Shown here one piece after another: positions 13,066 to 37,480 of a stretch of DNA of 64,000 nt. Below the pieces are notes generated by a model. That model was given only the letters and a program-made list of their open reading frames with translations, did no database searches and had not been told where the DNA came from. Every line of letters begins with the position of its first letter. Within the stretch, counting starts at the first letter, position 1. The DNA comes from Girardinichthys multiradiatus. Its lineage: Eukaryota; Chordata; Actinopteri; Cyprinodontiformes; Goodeidae. The translations under genes and the position numbers were made by a program. The stretch is taken from assembly GCF_021462225.1 (NCBI RefSeq), contig NC_061804.1:5998740-6062739 (forward strand), in the 5' to 3' direction.

Positions 13066-13348
13066 TGTGTATTAGCGCCCACACGTATGAGTACACATTT
13101 AAGCCTTAGTTTACAGCAGCATGGAGATCTTAATAGACTAGTTGTTAGATATGGATTTTAATAATATTTATGTTATGTTTCTCTTTGTTTACAATTGGTT
13201 GCTAATGTTTTTCTACTTCTGGGAGAAAAGTTTTAAAACAAACTACAAACAAACCCATGAAACACATTATGCTCCTGCATTTATCTTCAGCAAGAAACAT
13301 GTTTATCTGGAGAAAAATGCTTTACTTTTTTCATACTATGAATATATT

Positions 13349-14210
13349 GCCTACATATACAATTGAAACCAACGATTTACATACAAATTACAACCTTTTT
13401 TTCACTGTCTCACTTTCAGTCAGACTGAACTTGTTTCTGTCTTAGATTTAGTGTTATGTTTTTTATATACATTTAAAAATATATCCATACTTCTTTAGTG
13501 TTTGGTAGGATTTCCTTGTAAACTGTATGGGTCCAACATTTTGGATATCCATCCAAGATCATGGGTCTTTGTGACGACTTCTCCAAAACAATGATTTTGA
13601 TTTCCTTAAGCCGCTGTGAAGGTTATGTAGCTGCATGCTTAGGGTAACTGTCCATTTGAACCCAAGCTTTAACTTCCTGGATGATGTGTATACTTGGCCC
13701 TTTTCATTGTGGCTAAACACTTTAAATGTTGTTACTTTTGCCCACAGAACATGTCTCCACTAATAACATTTGCAATCTGTTATCAATGGCAGCTTTATCT
13801 TGGAGTAACCTCTCCTCCCATGTCAGTACGGGACTTGTTTCACTGTGAATAGCACTCTTTTAACAATTTTTGTGCCAGGGGTGGTTCACATCAATATATC
13901 ACTCGAAAACACAAACACAAAAGGAAACAATGTATTTAAGAGGCTGCTTTAACATGCAACCTTAGGTGTGCTTCCATATACATAGTAATCTTACTGTATG
14001 TAAACTTCAGAATTTTAGGAAAGTGATAAAAAGGTTAGCTAAAGAAATTATCTTACATTATTCCAGCATTTAGCAAACAGAAATAATGGTGTGAACCCTA
14101 AATGACCTAAACGGAAAAGGTTTAGTCAGATTTAATTCCAAACAATGAGAAAAAATAGTTATATACCTTTTTACACAGTGCATGTAAATATTTTTCTGCT
14201 TTATATCAGT
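13349..14210. mobile_element. degraded Tc1-like transposon (Sleeping Beauty-type ends)
   Basis: The left end (13358-13400) has CAATTGAAACCAACGATTTA followed by CATACAAATT. The right end contains GTATGTAAACTTCAGAATTT, then AGGAAAGTGATAAAAAGG and, further on, CTTTTTACACAGTGCATGTA. These match the inner and outer parts of the direct-repeat-containing inverted repeats of salmonid/fish Tc1 elements. The interior is short and carries no open transposase. It lies between the cnot8 promoter and the fam114a2 3' end. Confidence 0.65.
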
Positions 14211-14669
14211 TAACTTAGGCTACTGGTTTTATTAGACAAATCATCTTTCCTCACTTTATTAGCTTCTTTCCTGAAGGCCATATTTTTAAATGGGCAAATT
14301 TCACCATTTTGTCTTCATCCAACTCTTTATCTACATGTCACTTTCTCCAGCAATTGAAGAAATAACAGAAAAAGTGCAAAACTTAGACATCCATTAGAAT
14401 TGATAATGTACAATTTTGTGTGACACAACTATTTTATTTCTTTATTTTCTGACTACAATTCCTCATTTATTGTTTCATTTTTATACTAATTGTTAGCAAA
14501 AATTATATATAGATTTAACATACATCTTACCAATCAAATACAAACTCACAATATAAATCACTTGATACAAATTATAAACAATTTAGCCCAAAATTATACA
14601 TACCCCAGTCAGATTTAGGTTTAAAGTAATTTAGTCCAGTCTTCTGACTGGAACTTTTCATATCATTTT

Positions 14670-14850
14670 GAAGCGGCACAGCCAGAGTCCTGACTTGCAT
14701 CTGACTGAGAACCTGTGGAGGTAGCTAAAGATTAAAGTGATGGCAAGGTGGACCTTCAACCTCTAAGACCTGGAGCTCATCAGCAAAGGTAAATTGTCAA
14801 AAACAAAATCTGTGGAAACCTGCAAAAAGCTGGACAGAAATGATAAAAAC
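14670..14850 (+). pseudogene. Tc1-like transposase 3' fragment
   Basis: The plus strand translates to HSQSPDLHLTENLWR, a stop, then LKIKVMARW. This is the S/PDLNPxENLW block containing the last catalytic Glu of Tc1 transposases. Two stop codons interrupt about 40 residues of similarity. Probably a separate, older insertion than the element at 13349-14210. Confidence 0.6.
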
Positions 14851-15523
14851 GGTCTGATTGCTGTTAAGATTTTTCCATTGATGATTGAGAATGACTTCAC
14901 ATACCATTTTTTATTGGACTGTATTTTTTAACTGATAAGTGTTTTTACATTGCTTTGTTGTGTTTTTAGAGGACCATCTCTTTTCTATTGGAAGCAAACT
15001 TCTAAGTTAAAAGAAAATAATAAAAAATTGAAATCTGCCAGTGGCTTGAATAATTGGGCTTTAAGATATGTTGTTGGGATTACCTCTGGTAACTCATACT
15101 ATTCCACATTGACAAGATATCCATTCAGTAAAGAAAAACAATCCATCGCAATTCGATGTACCTTTTTATTTAGTTGAAACCGTCTGAAACAGATTAATAT
15201 TCCTCATCCATTTCCACTTGATTTGTTTTTTGATAAAGAGTTCTTTCAGGCGGATTTGATCAGTGACCTGTTAAAGCAAGAAGCACAGGATTGTGCTGCT
15301 TCATGTTCATATTTCCTTTAAGTTGTCTCAGATCAGAGCTGGCAGACCCAGACATTCCATGTCAGGACTTCAGTGAGTCCACTTACTGCACAGAACATAC
15401 AAACAACAAACATTAACACTGTGTGACAGAAAGCAGCTTATAAAAGTGTTTAGGATTTGTTGGTTCTCTGTTGGCAGCTTCAGTCTCATCATAGTCAGTT
15501 ACAGAAGCAGCGGAGGTCAGAAA

Positions 15524-24367
<8,844 letters not shown>

Positions 24368-24929
24368 CTCAGCATAACATGCCTGCAGAATATAACAGAT
24401 GACATGAAGTTTTAAGGATATTTTAATCCCAAAATTTTGCCTATAAGTGGCACTCTAATCCTAAACCACAACATTGCATATCTCAGGATATTTGTCAACA
24501 AAGGTACAGAGAACTTCTCGGTCGCTGCTAGTTTATCTGAAGTAAAAAATGGGGCCTTTAAAGGGCCAGATTGAAAATAGAAGTTCTTTCTCTTGCAGGA
24601 TACAAACAGTTAAGGCCAAATTTAATTATACCCCTGACGGGTTTAGATTTAGGTCATTTTCATGAAACAAAAGGTTATACTTGAATTGGAAATTACAATG
24701 AGACATTGTACCAGGGGTGCTATGTCAAAAAGTCTTCATACCCTTCCCATTTATTACTGGAATAACCTTAATGGGCTACTACAGCAACAAATTGCTTATT
24801 ATAATTGCCAACCAAGTTTTTGCATCTTCTCTTTTGCAAAGAGCTCTAATTCCTTGAGGTTGGAAGGCTTCCTTGCCATCACCCTAATCACCACAGTTTA
24901 AAGCTGGGCTGTCTCACTCCAGTCATTCA

Positions 24930-25015
24930 TATTTAGATCCTACCAACCAACGGCCATCAGAATCTACAACGGTTCTTTGAGGAAACCTGTATAATATGAG
25001 TGACAACAACATTTT
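24930..25015 (+). repeat. 3' fragment of a Rex1-type LINE
   Basis: ACGGCCATCAGAATCTACAA, then CGGTTCTTTGAGGAAACCTG and TATAATATGAG, matches 52125-52175, the 3' coding end of the Rex1-type element, with few differences. Only the last part of the frame and the start of the 3' UTR are present. Confidence 0.8.
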
Positions 25016-25918
25016 GTCAGCTAACAATGTCTTTACCACTTTAGCTCTGTGTTTTGGGCCATTTTCATGCTGAAACATCTAATGTTGCCTAAGACCAGGT
25101 TTCTCTGTGGACAGCAGCCAGGTGTTGTTGTTGAGACTCTTGATGTAGTCTTGATTAGGTTGCCAGTCCCATTGGCTCAAATATAGCCATGAAGAATTAT
25201 GTTCCCACCATCAAAAGGTGAAGGGAAGGTGTTCTCGGAGTTGAATGCTTCGCTGTTTCAAATATAGGCCACATTTTTTATTTCACCTAACAACAAAACT
25301 GAAGACCAGAAAACTTCTTCTCTGTCTAGATGAGCTCTTCCAAAGTCCATCCAGGCTATTGGCTGAAACCAATTTCCTATGGTTATTTCCTCCTACCCCT
25401 TTTATTTCAAAGTGTCCCCCTGAAAAAGTTTCTTTTTAAGGGTTACAGAGCATTTTACTTATCCCTCCCCTACTTCACAAAAACAAATACCCCCAGAAAC
25501 ATAGAGTCAAGGTCTGAAATGGGATTTAGTATTGTTGGTGCGCCATACTTGGAGAAGTAGCTTTCTCAGCAGTATGCAGTGTCTGCTGGACTACCTGCAG
25601 GATGTCCCTGGTGGTGACCTCAGTATTATTTACCCCCTGCCATTGCAGGGGGCACTTCTGACATTCTGCAACATCTTCTGAGATCTTCCACAGTGTGGAT
25701 CTTGTATCTTTTATTAATATAGCCACTGGAATAAAGACATTTAGACATGGCATCATAGCTTTTTCCTGTGTTGTGAGCAGCCACAATGCACAACCGCAGA
25801 TCATTAGAGCTATTTTGTTTCAGCCATAGCTTGCCCCAAACAACCTGTATGGAGCTGCTGTCGAAATGATTAAATCAGCTTCTCCCATTCAATAAAGTCA
25901 CTAGGATGTCTTAGAACA

Positions 25919-26076
25919 GGACTGGTGTCCTGTAACTCTCAGATGTGTCTTTTCTTCACATCTGAATCAAATTAGTAGGTCATTAGCAGGACTCTTCATG
26001 CAGAGGAGGTCATTCAGCCATTTGATCCGGATCTGTTGGACCAGGGACATATCTAGTCAGGACACTCGAGGACAGC
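25919..26076. mobile_element. short inverted-repeat MITE
   Basis: The left part GGACTGGTGTCCTGTAACTC, then AGATGTGTC, is mirrored at the right by GACATATCTAGTCAGGACAC. The core has CACATCTGAATCAAATTAG and GTCATTAGCAGGAC. It matches a common fish foldback MITE and a second copy at 45828-45980. The parental transposon class was not determined. Confidence 0.65.
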
Positions 26077-27025
26077 CTTTTTGCTTCCTACCTTCTTGCT
26101 TTAGAAAATCGTGGAGTTGAACCTTGTACTTTCCCACAGACCAGACTCTCAATGGCCATCAATGTGTTTTCAAAGAATCTTTAAGTGAAACGTTGCTGCT
26201 AAAAACGATGAATTGAACTAAACATTATTGTTATCCTCAGCAAACATGAAACGAACTGGAGACAATACCAATCAAACTGTTTTAACAACAAATGTATCTT
26301 TTCTTATTTTAGCTGATTAAATGGATGCTAGCAGCTAACGTTTACCTCAAATCTGCTTGTTTTTTTTCCTCCCCGGAAGTACTTAGAAGAGTTTTCCCTT
26401 TTAATTATAGTTGGGACTTAATTATCCAAAACTTAAGTTTCAGTTATTCTTCCAGAGTACAGCGAAATAATTCAGGTTTCTTGTTTTTGTTGTCCAGCTG
26501 GATTAGCCACGTCACATTTTGTTTTCAAAGGTTACGTCTGTGGGAGGCAAGACTTCCGTCTGTCGTCTTCAAAATAAAGCAGTCCTGAAACATTCATTTT
26601 TAAACATGGAGAACAAATGTAGAAAAGTATCCGAATATCTCGAGTCACTTTAATGCTTACCACTATTCAGAATTTGTTTAATCAACTCAGTATTTATATT
26701 AATGTTGCTTTACAATTATTTCTCCTGTATTTTACACATAATCATTTAAAAAGAAAACACAGACAGATGTCAACATCAATCTTCAAACAGATGAAATTGT
26801 TACAAAATATACAGACACTTGTTCCAATGTTTACAGACGTTTGAGATATATCTTGTGTTACTATATGATAGAACAGTCAAAGCTCTTATTATTTCATTTT
26901 TAAAGTCATTTGAAAGGCAAATGCATTTATACATATTAGTCCTCAGTACTTATTGGCATACATTAAATGATTATCAAGAAAGTTACCATACAACAAGTCT
27001 TATAATTATTTAGCTTAACAGCAAG

Positions 27026-27144
<119 letters not shown>

Positions 27145-27569
27145 ATCTAATCATCGTTCTTAATGTGTTTCATTTTGAAAGGAACAGATCATTTATTGGT
27201 TCTTTGGCTAACTTTATGTATAAAAGAAGACGGAAGTAAAACTCTTGAATATTTCAAAATAAATTAATTTAGATTACAAGCAATACAGTTTATGTCAAAA
27301 AGAGAACAAACAACAAAAAAAAACGCGTTTATCTTCTATTTTTTTCTTTCCTTCAAAGTAAATAATGTATTAATTTAATTGAGTTAAATAAAAATACAAC
27401 TAGCACAACAAATTGCTTTTAATAAAAAAAATAAATAAATATGTTCACCTCAAAAAATACCATCACAGTTGGGCTATGTGTTTTTGAACAGTAGATATTT
27501 TTATAGCCATTTTTTAATCATTTGTAATTAGATCAAAACGTTCTATTCTTCAGGTGAATATTAGGCCAA

Positions 27570-27733
27570 GCCCACTTATGCACCTGTACCAGGAAGTTGT
27601 TGGAGCGTACAGAGTGTGTTTGATTTGAACGCTGGAGGGGACCTATATGAAAATTAGGTTTAAAAACAACTTTCTTTTGGTCTAAAACAAGCTTAAATCT
27701 GCTGAAGGATCAGTGTTTATGGCTAAACAGCAG
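27570..27733 (+). other. candidate non-coding first exon of mfap3
   Basis: AACAGCAG followed by GTGAGTAGG at 27734 is a near-consensus splice donor, and the next exon has a clear acceptor (TTTTGCAG, 28400-28407). An ATG at 27719 would join to the next exon as a nine-residue upstream frame ending in TAG. The left border is not defined. Confidence 0.4.
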
Positions 27734-28424
27734 GTGAGTAGGCTATATGACAAATATTTGTTTGAAATAAGTTTACCTGACTAGAATCAGTGCTGATCTA
27801 ATCAGAGGTATAGTGACTGTTCACAGCTCGTCTGTGTTATAGACTGTAAGTACCCAGATTTATTAAAATGTGAAATGTATCTCTTTATAGATTCTAGAAA
27901 AGATTCAATGTAGTTTTGTGAATTACTTTCCTAGGTATTCAGCGTATTCAGTTTTACATACAGGGTCAGTTTAATACTCCCTAGTTACAAGATACATTGT
28001 AAATTTAAAAGCTGACTTTAATATGCTCCTGGAGACAATTTCATAATTAACATCATGTTTTAATTGGAAAGTGATTTATAATGCAAATACTTTAAAAATG
28101 CTGTACAACATACAAGTTAATCAACTAAAATATAGATTTTAATAGTCCCTATATCCATCAGGATATGGTGTACTTTAGTTTTTATGATGAGGAGGGTATA
28201 AACAAATGTAACCAGGTACATCTTACTATTCTAGATACAAACCGTTTTGTATTTGTTTCATTTCAAATTAAACTTAATTAAAGAAATGGGCATGCTTGAG
28301 ATTGTAATGTTAACATTTTATCAAACACAGATATTGCCAAAACCAAAAAAAAAGGTTAGGAGCCGTATGCTGCTGTGTCACAGCCACTGACTCTTCTTGT
28401 TTTGCAGGCTTTTCTGGTTTAGAT

Positions 28425-28439
28425 ATGAATTGTGCCTGA
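28425..28439 (+). promoter_or_regulatory. upstream ORF before mfap3 start
   Basis: ATG AAT TGT GCC TGA lies in the same exon, 13 bases before the mfap3 ATG at 28453. A uORF this close may reduce translation of the main frame; function is inferred from position only. Confidence 0.5.
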
Positions 28440-28452
28440 AGCTCCACTCGGC

Positions 28453-31257
<2,805 letters not shown>

Positions 31258-31875
31258 TGATGAAGATTACACAGATAAGCCCAACTGATGAACTCATTGG
31301 GAATTCCAGCAAAAATACATTTTTGCAGCCAGAAAGTTAGAGGTGATATGTTTGAAGATCGCATTGATCGTAGGTTTGACTTTCATCTTGAATGTAGAGA
31401 TTACAATTTGTTTTAACCTTCTTATTTCTGCACAGAATGAGAGCTTAGATTCTCAAACATTTGTTAGAACTTTTTTCTTTGCTTTCAGAAATTCTTTAAC
31501 TCGCCATCAGATTTACATTCTTTGTCTTTTATTTTTGCAATTTCTGCACATTTGGCTCCTTCAAACATCCTTTACTCCGTTTTGTTCCCTCTGACAGGCC
31601 GGTCAACCTTCAGACAGAATGTTGCCTTGTAATATCAGTATCTCACCACTTCCATTGTTGTCATATCACTCATGGAAAATGAGTTTTGTAAGGCTTGATT
31701 GCCATCTCACATGTCTGTTTATACAGGTCTTTGTTTGTCTAAAACCCAGTTAATAACAGGCGAGTAATTCAACTAAAGTGGAGGAACATTTTTACACAGT
31801 TTTGCAAGATGGAATCTGAAAAAACAAATGGTTGCTATGAAAAATATCTAATTTGGTTCTCAAACATGATCTACC

Positions 31876-32138
31876 AATAAATATTTTGATTATCTGAGAA
31901 AGAGACTTTAATTTTTATAACTAGGTTGTTTTGAATGCACATAGACAGTGATGTATGAAAGGCAAATTTGTTACTTATTGGATGTCATTTTCTATTTGAC
32001 TTGAAGGCACAGACCACAATATCATACCTGGATATAGATGTTGAATATAAAGTCTAAAATATGTTTAAAAGGTAAAGGAAAGCTGAGAAACGTGGACATG
32101 TTGCATCTGCTTTGTGTCTCTGAAGGATATGAAATAAA
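31876..32138 (+). terminator. candidate mfap3 polyadenylation signals
   Basis: AATAAA occurs at 31876-31881 and again at 32133-32138, about 620 and 880 bases after the mfap3 stop. Either would give a 3' UTR of ordinary length; neither is proven. Confidence 0.35.
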
Positions 32139-32393
32139 CAAATCAATGTTTTAACTAAAACATTTAAGTAATTATGAAACTGGTTTGCTGTCTACTCTTT
32201 CTGCTTCACATTGACAGAGAACAACTGAATGGTAAAGCTGTGAAAGAGCTTAGCTGAAGCCAATCTAATTTGCAGACTGATTGCTGTAAAAGTGAGGCAG
32301 ATATACGTGAAGTCATTTTGATTTTGTGTTAGCTATAGTTACCTTGAAAGAAACCCATGCAGCTGTCATCACTTTGTATCAAATGGCTTCCAA

Positions 32394-32690
32394 ATGTCTG
32401 CTAGGAAGATAAAAGAACATTTTTATCGATCATTAAAAGCTACAAGCTTAGAAGTTAAGCTGCAGCAAACAAGGCTTAGGACATCAAGTGTCAAGCAAGT
32501 TTCAGGACTGTTTTATACTAAGGACACTGCAAAAACATATTGCCACCAGGGCAGAGCTTGCTCAATATTGGCAGTGATGGTCTTGTTGCACGAAGGGCCG
32601 CAAAGAAGCCAATTAAACATAAGGACAAGAATGAAACCTAGATGGACAGCAGAAGATTGGCTTCTTCGATGAATCCTCCTGATTGTGTTG
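32394..32690 (+). pseudogene. possible Tc1-like transposase fragment
   Basis: Translation around 32600-32680 gives RTRMKPRWTAEDW and, after a frameshift, FFDESS. This resembles the WTxEDWxxVxFSDES block containing the first catalytic Asp of Tc1 transposases. No ends are visible, so the assignment is tentative. Confidence 0.35.
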
Positions 32691-33689
32691 GACATTTTTT
32701 TTTTTGCCTTTTTGTTTTGTTTTTGTAACAACCAATCACAGCTCTTAGAAGACAGCGTCACACCTAGCAACTGGATCAACCACACCTCCTCACTAAGATA
32801 TGAATTTCTGTCATCTGAATCGCTTTCAGCAGCTAGCTGAATCCCTCTTAAACTAAGACTCCTTGCCAGGTGGAGCCAATATGCTGTTATTAACTCCAAA
32901 CATTAATGAGATAAGAATGCGTCACCATCAGTCAGGATTTGATTTAGAAATTGGAACCTTGTGTGTTTTTAACTTACTTGTGAAATGTTTCTAATTGACC
33001 TTCACAATAAAAAAATTATCCTAAAATAGTGGTAGAAATAACATCTGCCATGATGTGCAGCAGTGTAAACAAACCACATGATGGAGCTGTTGAATAATAG
33101 TTCCATGTGAGCTCCGGCACTCTCACTGCCAGTAACACTCCTCAGAATCCGGTCACATTTTTGAGTCTCACATTTAAGCCCAGTAGTATCAAAAACAGCT
33201 TAGAAAGCTATTTCAGGTAACTCGAAGTGATCTTTACATTTTACTTTATAGTCATCTATAGGCAGTCAAGGTTCAAATCCTGGGGGCATTTGTGTACTTA
33301 TTATTCAATACTGAAACATATTATTGAAAACTAGACATTGCATTGACCAGTAAATATTTTCATGAAATTTGAAATTTAATAAGAGAAACTGGGAGTCAGC
33401 AGAATAATTTAAGATGTTTATGTCTACATTTAAACAGGTTTTCCAGAAATCACCTGTAATATAAAGTTGGTTAGGTTGAGAAAATAGTGAGTGTAAAAAA
33501 ATACATTTTTAGGATGCATAAAGCTTGCAAAATAAACCATGGCAAACATGCTATTGGTTGCAGGTTTGCAATATCTAATTAATACAGATAGAGTAATATT
33601 GTCCAGCAAGTAAAAATTATCTTATTTTAATAATAAAACAACATGATTTGACCAAACAGTGAGTGAAATAATCTAAGCAGCACATCCAC

Positions 33690-35010
33690 AGGATATGTGC
33701 TTATTAGTCACCTTCCTCAGTTCTCCTCATCTGGTTCTGTTCTTCCCCAGCTGCACTACATTCTCCTCATTAGTCACACCTGGCTCTCATGCCACCCATC
33801 AACCCTCCCAGTAGTTATAAGTCAGTCAGTTTCCTCACTACCTCACCAGGTTCTCCTGTTTTCCATTGTCAAGTATCTGCCATGCTGGCTTCCCTGTGTT
33901 GTCCAGTTACTTTTCTGTTTCCAGTCAGTTATTTCCTCAATTCTCCAGTGCCAGTTCCTCATTTGTTCTGTAAAGCCAGGGAAACACTTGAGACTTGCAC
34001 AGTTCACAGATTTAAAATATTAGGTGTTCACATTAACAGACAGATTTTTGTGTCAAGACATGAAAGACTGGGGACCACATACTTAACAACCAGACCTGCT
34101 TGGGGATCACAGACTACAGGATTTATCAGACCAACTAAAGCCAACTGAGTGCATCAAACTCTTGCAGAAACTCTCGTGAGAGTGACAGTTTAAAGGGACA
34201 AACATACCAGTAGGTGGTGATAATATTCTGAAAATTCAGATGTTCTGTTACACTCCCCCATAAAATTAATGTGATGTAATTTAAAATATAACTTTTTTTA
34301 ACAAGTGAATATGATTTGGATATGGTTGACTGTATTCTTTGCTAATACTCAAGTTGAGAGTTTGGAACATTTACTTGGAACATTAATTTGTATGATAAAT
34401 AGGTTTATTCAATGTGAAAATATGACATTAGGAAATGTTAATTTGTACTTTCACTTTTATGTTCAATGTGTGAATTGTTTTGTTTATTTCAGTAAGGCCC
34501 TTCATTATTTACTGTGTTTCAGTCTTTAATATCAGTGATTCTCTGGTGTTTTTTTTTGTTTTTTTTTTCACAATGCGATTGTAATTAGTTAAGTTGTATT
34601 TTGCATTATGCCCAGTGCTGTTTTGCATTTATGCTCATAATGCTGTATAGCTACAAAAAAGATACAAAAAAAGTCAGCTCTCAGCTGAAGATGTGTCATA
34701 GCCTCTCTTTTCATTGGCTGTCCACAGCATGCTTTTGCAGTTGGGTCTGTGATCAGTTCACACTACCCAACTGCATCAGATTCGGCTTAAAAACTCAAAC
34801 ATGTTTGTTTGACTGCAACTAAGGTTTGGTTAGGTCAGTCCCTCTCACACACTTGCGGACTCTAGAATTAATTTCCTTTCACATTTACAGAGTTTTTTGC
34901 CTTGCCGACTGCCCACAAAAAGTGCCGACTGACACAGACATTCCCTGGCTGGGAATCTAGTGTGAAATCAGGCAAACAATTGTGTAATGTGTCCCCAGCT
35001 TAAGTCTTTT
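33690..35010. repeat. unassigned dispersed repeats, CT-rich then possible DNA transposon
   Basis: 33690-33970 is pyrimidine-rich with CACACCTGGCTCTCATGCC and similar phrases, like fish LTR-element flanks. From about 33970 (GCCAGGGAAACACTTGAGAC) to about 35000 (complement begins GACTTAAGCTGGGGACAC) the ends are weakly inverted and the segments flanking the interior share wording, suggesting an old non-autonomous DNA transposon. Neither call is firm. Confidence 0.3.
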
Positions 35011-35318
35011 CTTAAATAAACTATCAATAATAACATTATGTTACCTCTATCTTGTCTGCGCTTTGGTCCAACTCCTTAGCAAAACATTAGAACCATTTAT
35101 ACATCGGGTAACTCAAAGTGCTTTACAGGAAAACAACAGGACAGAGATAATACACAAAAACATAAAATACAAAGATTTCTCATTTGACATTTTAGGACTA
35201 CTGTTCTCTTCTCGCTAAAGGATTTGTCTTATCATGATAGAAAAATATATAATTTGTGTAGCAGTTGAAGACACAACCACACACCAATAAGCTGTTATCT
35301 GCACAAAGGAGGCAGCTC

Positions 35319-36043
35319 TGTGAGAATCACTTTCTTTGGTTTCTCCAGAGCATTTAAAACAATGTAGGTGTTTTATAAGTAAGAAACTCCAGATGACAAA
35401 GTGGAAGCTTCCACAATTGCTTGGATTAATGACAACCTGACAAAGAAACCAAAGCTTGTAAGACTAAAAGCTTGTGTGTCTGACCAAATGGTCAGCAACA
35501 CCGGAGGACCACAGGGAACTGTACGCTCACCATTTATTTTCAGTCTGTACACCTCAAACCTCATGTACAAGTCACAGTTGTGCCATCTGAAAACAATACT
35601 TGAATGACTCCGCAGTTTTCAGGTGTATCCGAGATGGACAAGAGACCATGTACAGAGAACTGGTGGATCACTTTGTGGCATAGTGTGGGAACAATCACCT
35701 TATCTTTAAAGTGATAAAAAGAGAGGCTTGTGGATTTTGAAAGAGGCTGTACAAGCCAAGAACTATTTCCATCATGAGAGAAGGAGTGGAGGTGGTGGAC
35801 AAGTATAAATACCTCTAGGTTCCCATTGGAAAATAGACAGAACCAGAGGCACAACAAAGAAACTCTCCACAAGAAGGAGATGACCAGACTTTACTTCTTG
35901 TATTTGCAGCAAGATGTTACATATCCAAATCTGTTGTGGAAAGTGAAATCTCCCCTGCCGTCATCTGTTGGGTTAGCAGCATCACAACCAATGACTTTGA
36001 AAAGCTCAACAACTTGATAAAGGGGTCTGGCTCTGTTTGGGTG
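35319..36043 (+). pseudogene. degraded Rex1-type LINE reverse transcriptase copy
   Basis: Similar to 51190-51960 of the open Rex1-type element. It starts at TTTCTTTGGTTTCTCCAGAG (the catalytic FxDFSSAFNTI region) and continues through EASTIAWINDNLTKKPKLVR and GGPQGTVRSPF to GSGSVW near the end. It carries frameshifts, stops and small deletions and is truncated at both ends. Confidence 0.85.
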
Positions 36044-36355
36044 ACTGCTCCGGAAAGAAATAAACATTAAAGAAACAAACAAATTGGACAACCATCAGCA
36101 TCAGCAAAGTAAAGCGACAGCAAAATAGGGCACCCCTCAAACTTTAATATGAACAATGGGATGTACAGGGGTTGGACAATGAAACTGAAACACCTGGTTT
36201 TAGACCACAATAATTTATTAGCATGGTGTAGGGCCTCCTTTTGCGGCCAATACAGCATCAATTCATCTTGGGAATGACATATACAAGTCCTGCACAGTGG
36301 TCAGAGGGATTTTAAGCCATTCTTCTTGCAGGATAGTGGCCAGGTCACTACGTGA

Positions 36356-36600
36356 TAATAATAATGATAATAATAATTGATACTTTATTGATCCCCGAGG
36401 GGAACTTAGACCCTCTGCATTTAAGCCATCCCTTATAGGGAGCAGTGGGCTGCCGTTGTGCAGCGCCCGGGGAGCATTCTGGGGCTAAGGGTCTTGCTCA
36501 GGGACCCAGAGTGGCAATCTATGGGATACAAACCCGGCCCCTTGTGTCCCCCTCCGGAACACAAGGCACCTCCTGCTCTAACCACTAGGCCACCACTCCC
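36356..36600 (-). mobile_element. tRNA-derived SINE with LINE-like 3' tail, nested in a Tc1 element
   Basis: Read on the minus strand it starts with a tRNA-like head: box A GTGGCCTAGTGGTTAGAG and box B GGGTTTGTATCCC. The body follows, then a tail AAGTTCCCCTCGGGGATC plus AATAAAGTATCAATT and an ATT-rich tract. The tail is close to the 3' end of the Rex1-type LINE at 52186-52218. The surrounding Tc1 sequence continues on both sides. No clean target duplication was seen. Confidence 0.85.
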
Positions 36601-36822
36601 CTGGTGGAGGAAAACGTTTCCTGACTCGCTCCTCCAAAACACCCCGAAGTGGTTCAATAATATTTAGATCTGGTGACTGTGCAGGCCACGGGAGATGTTC
36701 AACTTCACTATCATGTTCATCAAACCAATCTTTCACCAGTCTTGCTGTGTGTATTGGTGCAATGTCATCCTATGGCAGCGCCTTCAGGATACAATGTTTG
36801 AACCATTGGATGCACATGGTCC

Positions 36823-37480
36823 TCAAGAATGGTTCTGTAGTCCTTGGCAGTGACGCCCATCTAGCACAAGTATTGGGCCAAGGGAATGCCATGATATGGC
36901 AGCCCAAACCATCACTGATCCACCCCCATGCTTCACTCTGGGCATGCAACAGTCTGGGTGGTACGCTTCTTTGGGGCTTCTCCACACCGTAACTCTCCCA
37001 GATGTGGGGAAAACAGTAAAGGTGGACTCATCAGAGAACAATACATGTTTCACATTGTCCACAGCATTTGCGCTTCTTGCACCATTGAAACCAACGTTTG
37101 GCATTGGCATGAGTGACCAAAGGTTTGGCTATAGCAGCCCGGCCGTGTATATTGACCCTGTGGAGCTCCCGACGGACAGTTCTGGTGGAAACAGGAGAGT
37201 TGAGGTGCACATTTAATTCTGCCATGATTTGGGCAGCCATGGTTTTATGTTTTTTGGATACAATCCAGGTTAGCACCCAAACATCCCTTTCAGACAGCTT
37301 CCTCTTGCGTCCACAGTTAATCCTGTTGGATGTGGTTCGTCCTTCTTGGTGGTATGCTGACATTACCCTGGATACCGTGGCTCTTGATACATCACGAAGA
37401 CTTGCTGTCTTGGTCACAGATGCGCCAGCAAGACGTGCACCAACAATTTGTCCTCTTTTGAACTCTGGTATGTCACCCAT
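36823..37480 (-). pseudogene. Tc1-like transposase, frameshifted
   Basis: The N-terminal part (37480-37031) has IPEFKRGQIVGARLAGASVT and TVSRVMSAYHQEG, the paired helix-turn-helix region, with linker CGRKRKLSERD. The next block is in another frame (37110-36823) with HVLFSDESTF and GGGSVMVWAAIS. A frameshift lies near 37060-37100. The downstream D and E blocks are decayed and cut by the SINE at 36600. Inactive. Confidence 0.85.

Noticed and set aside
12785..13096. 103-codon minus-strand frame as a protein gene
   Set aside because: It spans the candidate cnot8 5' exon and its donor; low-complexity Glu/Lys content and no known protein.
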